A DNA stretch of 6,316 nucleotides from Paracoccaceae bacterium (GTDB lineage Bacteria > Pseudomonadota > Alphaproteobacteria > Rhodobacterales > Rhodobacteraceae), in the NCBI GenBank assembly GCA_011523445.1, contig WTGT01000090.1, positions 1 to 6,316 of the forward strand, written 5' to 3'. The translations under genes were made by a program, and so were the position numbers. Below are positions 1-4,730 of this stretch, piece after piece (position 1 is the stretch's first letter; each line of letters opens with the position of its first letter). The notes beneath the pieces are model-generated. The model was given only the letters and a program-made list of their open reading frames with translations, made no database searches and was not told the DNA's origin.

Positions 1-884
1 ATGGTACTTTGATTAGGATCCGGTATCGGGAAAATAGATCCCTGCAGCCCCTTTACTGAAAGTGCCACTTCAGGAATATCCCATCTTTCTATACCAACAA
101 GGATTATATCCTCGGGAATATTCCGTTCATTTAGCAGTTCGGCAATGAGTGTAACGGCACCTGCAGTATTACCGGTCAGGAATATGACCTCAGGTTCAAA
201 GGTTTCTACAGCCAATACTATTTCTTCGACGGCATTCAAACTTCCCGGTTGGGAGAGTTCATAACTGATTGTTTGGATGATCTCGAATCCGGCATTTGTA
301 GTTGCTTCCATCAACGCATCCATGCCCCTGGAATCGGAACGGGAGTCTGAACTGACGATTATGCCGTTGACCTTACCCTGAGAACTGACATATTGCACCA
401 TCCTGTTGGCGGAATCTTCAAATGATTGACCTAGGATGAATATATTTCCACCGGCCACCATGGCATCGTTTGAAAAACTTAAAACTGGTACTCCACGGAT
501 GTTAACCAACGGTGCTATGGCTCTAGTTGAATCAGAGAACAAGGGGCCAAGAATGACACTATTACCATCTCCAATGGCCCTGCTTGCAGCCTGAAAAGCT
601 CCTTCAGGTGTCCCCTGGGTATCATAAGTGGTCAGTTCTAGGGAAGATGATTCAATTTTTGTTAAGGCAAGTTGTGCACTTTTTTCAAGATTCATCGCAA
701 GTTGATCTATACCCTGATCTTCCGAAGTGAGGGGAATCAATAGGGCAACCTTGGTCGGGGTGTTGTTTGTTTGAACTTTTGGAACGGGATCATCGGGAAC
801 TTCGGTTTGAACACAACCAAACAAAATGATGGTTAGCAATGAAAGCGAAAAAAACATTCGCAATCTTGTGGTAAGTTCCTGCAT
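1..884 (-). CDS. LpoA/YraM-type lipoprotein with periplasmic-binding fold (penicillin-binding protein activator family), C-terminus cut by window edge
   Basis: I translated the minus strand from the ATG at 884 and found an open frame of 294 codons running off the left edge. Residues 8-23 form a signal peptide ending in the lipobox L21-F-G-C24. Residue +2 after the cysteine is Val rather than Asp, which suggests an outer-membrane lipoprotein. A Pro/Thr/Asn/Gln-rich linker (about 25-44) leads into a type I periplasmic-binding (Peripla_BP_6-like) domain starting at KVALLIPLT (45-53). GPLFS (113-117) followed by VPVLSFSNDA matches the LpoA-like class. In E. coli, LpoA stimulates the peptidoglycan synthase PBP1A. 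The alphaproteobacterial homologues lack its N-terminal TPR part, as here, and their partner is inferred, not shown. Divergence from rsmI supports the assignment, since yraM and rsmI (yraL) are also neighbours in E. coli. The start at 884 has AGGA a few bases upstream; an internal ATG at 857 has none. An amino-acid ABC transporter binding protein is less likely. Confidence 0.85.
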   Translation of the reverse strand, partial: MQELTTRLRMFFSLSLLTIILFGCVQTEVPDDPVPKVQTNNTPTKVALLIPLTSEDQGIDQLAMNLEKSAQLALTKIESSSLELTTYDTQGTPEGAFQAASRAIGDGNSVILGPLFSDSTRAIAPLVNIRGVPVLSFSNDAMVAGGNIFILGQSFEDSANRMVQYVSSQGKVNGIIVSSDSRSDSRGMDALMEATTNAGFEIIQTISYELSQPGSLNAVEEIVLAVETFEPEVIFLTGNTAGAVTLIAELLNERNIPEDIILVGIERWDIPEVALSVKGLQGSIFPIPDPNQST

Positions 885-1094
885 TTTTCCTACTCTAACG
901 GAATTGATGATTATGCCGTGGGATCAAAAAATGGATTAAACCGGCTATCTACAATGTAATTAGATTTTGTCATAATTTAACCCTCGGAAAGTATGGTTGA
1001 CAATTTGAGCAACACCTTCCTTGATGTTTATTGATAAGATAGTTTACTTTGATTTTTGGTTAGATAATTCCTAATTCCTTCACTGGTGAATTTT
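885..1094. promoter_or_regulatory. Divergent intergenic region between the lipoprotein gene and rsmI
   Basis: This AT-rich stretch of 210 bp lies between two divergent start codons, so it should carry promoters in both directions. On the plus strand there is a perfect TTGACA at 997-1002, but no good -10 hexamer lies 16-18 bp downstream. A weaker pair, TTGAGC (1005-1010) and TATTGA (1029-1034), has an 18-bp spacer. On the minus strand, ATGACA (complement of 969-974) is followed 16 bp later by TAGATA, a poor match. No reading frame of useful length, tRNA or riboswitch-like structure is visible. That promoters exist here is inferred from the gene arrangement; the exact hexamers are not established. 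Confidence 0.45.
1066..1079 (+). repeat. Tandem 7-bp direct repeat upstream of rsmI
   Basis: AATTCCT occurs twice back to back, ending 15 bp before the rsmI ATG and so probably inside its 5' untranslated region. It is short and may be chance. I see no other copies nearby. Confidence 0.4.
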
Positions 1095-1949
1095 ATGAAC
1101 ACATTGCCTAGCGGATTATATCTTGTATCCACCCCAATCGGAAATGCTAGGGATATAACACTCAGGGCACTGGATGTTCTGAAGGAAGCCGAAATGTTGA
1201 TCGCAGAAGATACTCGTACCTTGAAGCGATTACTGACAATTCATGCTATTTCAAGACCTTTGGGCGATATCATGTCCTATCATGATTTCAGCAAGCCAAA
1301 ACGCTTTGAATCCATTATGAGATCTCTGGAAGCCGGTAAAAGCATGGCCCTGGTTTCGGAGGCGGGCACTCCATTGGTTTCCGATCCCGGTTTCAAGTTG
1401 GTCAAGGGGGCGATTGAAAAGGAGATTAATATAATACCGGTTCCGGGCCCATCGGCAATGCTTGCAGCACTTACCGTATCTGGAATTGAACCAGACAGGT
1501 TTGTCTATTTGGGTTTTCTTCCTCAAGCGAGAGGTGCAAGGAAAAAGGTCCTTGAAGAATACAGATTTGTGCAAGCCACGTTAATCGTGTTTGAATCACC
1601 CAACAGATTGGAAAGTTCACTTGCAGATATGCAGGATGTTCTAGGTAAGGAAAGAATGGCTTCCATTTGTCGCGAGATGACAAAAAGGTTTGAAGAGGTT
1701 AAGAGAGGTTCACTTGGTGACCTGAAAAAACACTTCATGCAGGAAAAGGTTAAGGGTGAAATGGTAATTGTTATCGAACGAGACAGGACTGGGAAACCTG
1801 AAATGGATATTACAGATCTCCTTTCACAAGCATTAAGGAACAAAAGTGTAAAGGATGCTGTTTCAGAAATTTCCGGAATGTTTAATTTGCCCCGTAAGGA
1901 AGTTTATAGTTTGGCTTTGAAACTTTCCGCCAATCGGGAAAATAAGTAG
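1095..1949 (+). CDS. rsmI: 16S rRNA (cytidine(1402)-2'-O)-methyltransferase RsmI
   Basis: RsmI uses S-adenosylmethionine to 2'-O-methylate C1402 of 16S rRNA, in the decoding centre of the small subunit. The protein has 284 residues, normal for the family (E. coli about 286), and is collinear with it. It has the SAM-binding start LYLVSTPIGNARDITLRAL (8-26), AEDTR (37-41), LVSEAGTPLVSDPG (86-99), the loop PVPGPSAMLAALTVSG (115-130), FLP (141-143) and CREMTKRFEEV (192-202). A C-terminal segment, KSVKDAVSEISGMFNLPRKEVY, matches the small helical domain. In the ESPHR-like motif, Asn170 replaces the common His. I chose the ATG at 1095 because GGTGA (1085-1089) sits 5 bp upstream. The in-frame GTG at 1086 would add three residues but has no ribosome-binding site. 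The gene runs divergently from the lipoprotein gene and ends 67 bp before gshB, with which it may be co-transcribed. Confidence 0.95.
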   Translation: MNTLPSGLYLVSTPIGNARDITLRALDVLKEAEMLIAEDTRTLKRLLTIHAISRPLGDIMSYHDFSKPKRFESIMRSLEAGKSMALVSEAGTPLVSDPGFKLVKGAIEKEINIIPVPGPSAMLAALTVSGIEPDRFVYLGFLPQARGARKKVLEEYRFVQATLIVFESPNRLESSLADMQDVLGKERMASICREMTKRFEEVKRGSLGDLKKHFMQEKVKGEMVIVIERDRTGKPEMDITDLLSQALRNKSVKDAVSEISGMFNLPRKEVYSLALKLSANRENK

Positions 1950-1958
1950 ATATTGTTG

Positions 1959-1988
1959 TGACATGAAATAATAACAAAGCTCATGTCA
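1959..1988. repeat. 8-bp perfect inverted repeat between rsmI and gshB
   Basis: TGACATGA at 1959-1966 and TCATGTCA at 1981-1988 are perfect reverse complements separated by 14 AT-rich bases. They lie 10 bp after the rsmI stop and 28 bp before the gshB start. There is no T-run after the right arm and the stem is only moderately GC-rich, so this is not a convincing intrinsic terminator. It could be an operator for a dimeric regulator, a weak RNA hairpin that attenuates or protects the transcript, or chance. The site does not cover the likely gshB ribosome-binding site (GGA at 2005-2007). Confidence 0.5.
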
Positions 1989-2016
1989 ATCGCACCAGAA
2001 AAATGGATCTTGATAA

Positions 2017-2967
2017 ATGACGATTAAAGTTGCTTTTCAGATGGATCATATCGGATCCATAGATATTCATGGAGACAGTAGTTTTCGGCTGGCCCTTGAG
2101 GCTCAAAGCAGGGGATATGAGTTGTTCTATTATCTTCCAACCGATTTGTATTATCGGGAAGGGGATGTGATTGCCGAGGGGCATTCCCTGCAAGTCAGCA
2201 AGGACAGTACCAACTATTATGGATTGGGTCAAAAGAGGGAAATAAACCTCAGGGACCTTGATGTGGTTTGGCTTCGCCAGGATCCACCCTTTGACATGTC
2301 ATATATTACAACGACCCATCTATTGGAACTGATAATGGATGATACCCTGATTGTGAATAATCCTTTCTGGGTCAGGAATTTTCCTGAAAAACTTATCGTA
2401 CTCAATTTTCCCGACATTATACCGGCAACCCTGATAACAAGGAATATTTCAGAGGTAAGGAAGTTCAGGGACAACCATGGTGATGTGATTATCAAGCCCC
2501 TTTTTGGAAACGGAGGAGCGGGTATTTTTAAAATTGCTACCAATGACGGGAATTTGAATTCACTCTGTGAGATGTTTTTCCAAAGCAGCAGGGAACCGAT
2601 AATTGTCCAGGAGTATCTGCCAGCAATTTCGGAGGGTGACAAGCGGGTTATTCTGGTTGACGGAAAACCGGTTGGTGCGATCAACCGCATACCACAGAAA
2701 GGTGAAACACGCTCAAATTTACATGTTGGTGGTACTGCCAATCCATGCAAGCTCACGGAAAATGATTATCTGATTTGTTCCAGGATTGAGAACGTATTGT
2801 CCGAAAATGGATTGATCTTTACCGGGATAGACATCATTGGCAACAAGTTAACCGAAATCAATATGACCTCCCCGACGGGTATGGTCGAATTGGAGCGATT
2901 CGATGGGGTAAACGTTGCCGGTTTGATCTGGGATTCCATTCTGGATAAAATCCAACCACAAAACTAA
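2017..2967 (+). CDS. gshB: Glutathione synthetase (ATP-grasp)
   Basis: This enzyme carries out the second step of glutathione synthesis: ATP-dependent ligation of glycine to gamma-glutamylcysteine in the cytoplasm. The 316-residue product is full length (E. coli GshB is also 316). Residues 3-110 form the N-terminal domain, with RQDPPFD (87-93), the family's R-K-D-P-P-F-D motif. The ATP-grasp part has Lys160, the glycine-rich loop GNGGAGI (164-170; E. coli has GMGGASI), VQEYLP (197-202), GDKR (207-210), HVGGTA (236-241) and the metal-binding end TEINMTSPTG (279-288). The ATG at 2017 is preceded by a weak GGA about 9 bp upstream. No closer in-frame start fits the conserved N-terminus. It follows rsmI directly, the usual alphaproteobacterial context except that yraN is missing. 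The 3' end converges on the cobC-like gene with 10 bp between stop codons. Confidence 0.97.
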   Translation: MTIKVAFQMDHIGSIDIHGDSSFRLALEAQSRGYELFYYLPTDLYYREGDVIAEGHSLQVSKDSTNYYGLGQKREINLRDLDVVWLRQDPPFDMSYITTTHLLELIMDDTLIVNNPFWVRNFPEKLIVLNFPDIIPATLITRNISEVRKFRDNHGDVIIKPLFGNGGAGIFKIATNDGNLNSLCEMFFQSSREPIIVQEYLPAISEGDKRVILVDGKPVGAINRIPQKGETRSNLHVGGTANPCKLTENDYLICSRIENVLSENGLIFTGIDIIGNKLTEINMTSPTGMVELERFDGVNVAGLIWDSILDKIQPQN

Positions 2968-2980
2968 GCCCTTGGGTTTA
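2965..2980. terminator. Compact hairpin formed by the two facing stop codons (possible weak bidirectional terminator)
   Basis: The 16 bases TAAGCCCTTGGGTTTA contain the gshB stop (TAA, 2965-2967) and, on the other strand, the stop of the phosphatase gene (complement of 2978-2980). The two ends pair: TAAGCC with GGTTTA around a CTTG loop, with one G-U wobble in plus-strand RNA, which becomes an A-C mismatch in minus-strand RNA. No strong T-run follows; only GTTTTG lies downstream on the minus strand. It is the only structure in the 10-bp convergent gap, so it may contribute to termination, but it is short and weak. Confidence 0.35.
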
Positions 2981-3562
2981 TTCAGAGAGTTTGTTACTGA
3001 AATCAAGTTCCAATTTGTTGTTTCGCTCAGTTATCTTCGTGAGGGATAGATTGTGGATTCTTCGATGCAATACCTGAAGGGTGGAAACACCCAATACACG
3101 TTGAATCTGGGTCAAGATAACTGCGTAATGTGCTACAAAAATCAAATCATTTTTAGGGTATTGTCGGGTAATTTTATCCACAACCTCATTGACTCGGTGA
3201 GAAAGATCATTCCAACTTTCTCCATCAGGTGCCTTGATATCGCCGGGTTTTTCCCAGAAATCAATTGACAGAACCCTGTCAACCTCGGAAACTTCCTGAG
3301 GGGTTTTTCCTTCCCATCTTCCAAAATGCAATTCCCTTAGATTTCTTTCATCAGGTAATCTTGTTCGACTTCCTTGAATTGCATCGGCGGTCCGACTGGC
3401 TCTTTTTAAATCAGAGGCAATGATAATGGCTTCGCCGGGCAGGGTTTCATTGAGCCATGACAGGTTTTGTTTATCGGACAGATCCACTTCAACATCAGTC
3501 CAACCGTACAAACCCCTGGCATTGGTTGCGGCATGGCGAACCCAGTAAAAGCTTCTGTTCAT
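2978..3562 (-). CDS. cobC: Histidine phosphatase family protein, probable alpha-ribazole phosphatase (CobC-like)
   Basis: The 194-residue protein belongs to the phosphoglycerate-mutase-like histidine phosphatases. Arg9-His10 in WVRHAATN carries the phosphohistidine nucleophile. SDLKRASRTADAI (50-62) and LRELHFGRWEGKT (75-87) are the family's second-arginine and acid motifs, and VAHYAVILTQ (143-152) holds the second catalytic histidine, His145. PDGESW (112-117) is also typical. Substrates vary widely in this family, so the motifs alone do not fix the function. The CobC role (alpha-ribazole 5'-phosphate to alpha-ribazole in cobalamin nucleotide-loop assembly) is inferred from the preceding cobU gene. 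The two genes overlap by 4 bp (ATGA, 3559-3562), so the ATG at 3562 is probably translated by coupling; no strong Shine-Dalgarno is visible. The residue after His145 is Tyr, where many family members have Gly. A general phosphoglycerate-mutase-like phosphatase is the main alternative. Confidence 0.82.
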   Translation of the reverse strand: MNRSFYWVRHAATNARGLYGWTDVEVDLSDKQNLSWLNETLPGEAIIIASDLKRASRTADAIQGSRTRLPDERNLRELHFGRWEGKTPQEVSEVDRVLSIDFWEKPGDIKAPDGESWNDLSHRVNEVVDKITRQYPKNDLIFVAHYAVILTQIQRVLGVSTLQVLHRRIHNLSLTKITERNNKLELDFSNKLSE

Positions 3563-4098
3563 GAGGGTAAATGGCCTTTGATTACCAAGGGAAGCCCTGC
3601 TGTTATCAGAATGGCCAAGTCGGATATTCCGGCAATTCTCCGGTTCAGGGTACCGATTTCCTTGACAAAGGTCCGGGTAGTTTTATCCATGGGAATGACA
3701 CCACTACCCGATTCTACGGACACAACCACTATATTGGCTTTGGAAGCAGTCAGGTTTGCCAGAAAATTGTTGAGGTGAACTTCAAGGTCAACCTTTTTGT
3801 ACAGTAGATTCCCCAACCATGTAGACATGCATTCAAACAGAATAATGTCACCCTCGCCAAACTTCAGAAAAACGCTGCCATCAGTAAAAGGGTCCTCCAG
3901 CAATTGCCAGTTTTTACCTCTTCTTTCCTGGTGTTGCCTGATTTTTTCATTGAGCTCATCGTCCAGTGGCATTGCAGTAGCCAAATATGTTTTACGTTTG
4001 CTTGCCCGTTTGACAAAATCTTCAACCCAAAGGGATTTACCGGATGAAATACCACCGGTAACTAAGGTGAGTTTGGGAAATTCAGAATAGTTCTGCAC
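3559..4098 (-). CDS. cobU: Adenosylcobinamide kinase / adenosylcobinamide-phosphate guanylyltransferase (CobU/CobP)
   Basis: This bifunctional cytoplasmic enzyme of late cobalamin synthesis and salvage phosphorylates adenosylcobinamide, then transfers GMP to give adenosylcobinamide-GDP. The 179 residues match the family length (about 175-180). The P-loop is GGISSGKS (15-22). YLATAMPLDDEL (38-49) follows, then the segment IRQHQERRGKNW (53-64). There His56 aligns with Salmonella CobU His46, the residue that takes the GMP. ECMSTWLGNLL (89-99) corresponds to the usual D-C-x-T-x-W-L-x-N-L-L, with Glu for Asp. SGSGVIPMDKTTR (130-142), LNRRIA and AGLPLVIKG complete the family pattern. The start is the GTG at 4098: an in-frame TGA lies two codons upstream and the next good start would be past the P-loop. 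AGGGA lies about 10 bp upstream. The 3' end overlaps the cobC-like start by 4 bp. Confidence 0.93.
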   Translation of the reverse strand: MQNYSEFPKLTLVTGGISSGKSLWVEDFVKRASKRKTYLATAMPLDDELNEKIRQHQERRGKNWQLLEDPFTDGSVFLKFGEGDIILFECMSTWLGNLLYKKVDLEVHLNNFLANLTASKANIVVVSVESGSGVIPMDKTTRTFVKEIGTLNRRIAGISDLAILITAGLPLVIKGHLPS

Positions 4099-4190
4099 GT
4101 CTCAAATTCCCTTGTCCATTACATGATGTCGATTGAGATTGCTGGCAGGCGATATCAAAGCTCTTTTTCGAAGTAATACAAAGATCATGA
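4099..4190 (-). other. Intergenic gap between soxG and cobU
   Basis: These 92 bp lie between two genes on the same strand. The perfect palindrome GATCATGATC (4183-4192) overlaps the soxG stop codon, but it has no loop or T-run and is not a terminator. The best promoter-like pair reading into cobU (TTGTAT, 17-bp spacer, TTGATA) is poor. A five-codon frame (ATG GAC AAG GGA ATT TGA) ends just before cobU and is probably chance. The sequence does not settle whether cobU is transcribed from soxG or from its own promoter. It is far too short for a full cobalamin riboswitch. Confidence 0.4.
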
Positions 4191-4730
4191 TCAGGTAGTG
4201 CAACTCAATAAGGGATTGTTTCCGTCCTCGATTAGGTCGCATGAGTCAAGACAGTCGATGAAATATTGCAGATAGGGGGAATCGACAAAAAGAAAATAAC
4301 CGGATTCCGATTGTACAACCAGGGAGACCTTACCAAAGACCATTGTGATACAGGATCTTGAGGTCAATTCATGCATGATACCTTGTGCTAGTACCATGCT
4401 TGTGGCAGAACCCTCAAGGTGCAGTTGTTTCCACTGAAAGTCGGCAGAAGAGATCATGAATCCCTCTTCGAACCAGCCATTCACCACTTCAATTCTTTCC
4501 CGTGTAGACAGCAAGCACTTGTTCATACCAGTTAGCAGGGCAAAATCATCCTTGGCAATTCCATCCATACCCAGCATGGGAACATCTAGGTCAAGATAAC
4601 TGAAAGCCTTGGGCAGATTTCCTGATAGCAGGAGATTTCCCCTCGGGGGCATCAAGGTTACCCTAAGTCCCTCCTTGGAGAAGATTTCTCCCTCTTTGAA
4701 ATCACGCCATTCCCATTGCTTCTCATCCAT
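4191..4730 (-). CDS. soxG: Sarcosine oxidase gamma subunit (SoxG), divergent
   Basis: SoxG is the small GcvT-like subunit of heterotetrameric sarcosine oxidase, a cytoplasmic complex with the alpha, beta and delta chains; its exact job is structural or poorly defined. The product has 179 residues, in the family's range. Similarity is low but patterned: GNLLLSGN (31-38), a CLLST segment (72-76) where relatives have a W-L-L motif, and SSADFQWKQLHLEGSATSMVLAQGI (94-118), matching the V-S-D-x-x-x-x-L-x-L-x-G-x-x-A-x-x-x-L-x-x-G pattern. The C-terminal stretch SCITMVFGKVSLVVQSESGYFLFVDSPYLQYFIDCL resembles the usual ending. The ATG at 4730 was chosen because GGAG (complement of 4740-4743) lies 9 bp upstream and it overlaps the soxA stop by 8 bp; an upstream in-frame ATG would give an implausible 43-residue extension inside soxA. 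Position after soxA is the strongest evidence. An MgdD-type subunit of N-methylglutamate dehydrogenase, a paralogous complex, remains possible. Confidence 0.8.
   Translation of the reverse strand: MDEKQWEWRDFKEGEIFSKEGLRVTLMPPRGNLLLSGNLPKAFSYLDLDVPMLGMDGIAKDDFALLTGMNKCLLSTRERIEVVNGWFEEGFMISSADFQWKQLHLEGSATSMVLAQGIMHELTSRSCITMVFGKVSLVVQSESGYFLFVDSPYLQYFIDCLDSCDLIEDGNNPLLSCTT

Noticed and set aside
997..1002. Perfect TTGACA as the rsmI promoter -35 element
   Set aside because: No acceptable -10 hexamer occurs 16-18 bp downstream, so I did not call it as a promoter and only noted it within the intergenic region.
1086..1094. GTG at 1086 as the rsmI start
   Set aside because: No Shine-Dalgarno lies upstream of it, whereas GGTGA is well placed for the ATG at 1095. 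The three extra residues are not part of the conserved protein.
1523..1843. Minus-strand frames antisense to rsmI
   Set aside because: They are shadows of the conserved rsmI coding sequence with no supporting motif or start signal.
2229..2756. 175-codon open frame on the minus strand
   Set aside because: It is entirely antisense to gshB, whose plus-strand protein is full length with all family motifs. The antisense product shows no recognisable pattern.
4099..4190. Cobalamin riboswitch upstream of cobU
   Set aside because: The 92-bp gap is much shorter than a B12 riboswitch (about 200 nt), and I could not find the B12-box core.
4183..4192. GATCATGATC palindrome as a terminator for soxG
   Set aside because: It has no loop, is AT-rich, overlaps the stop codon and is not followed by a T-run. 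A 10-bp palindrome with GATC sites can easily occur by chance.
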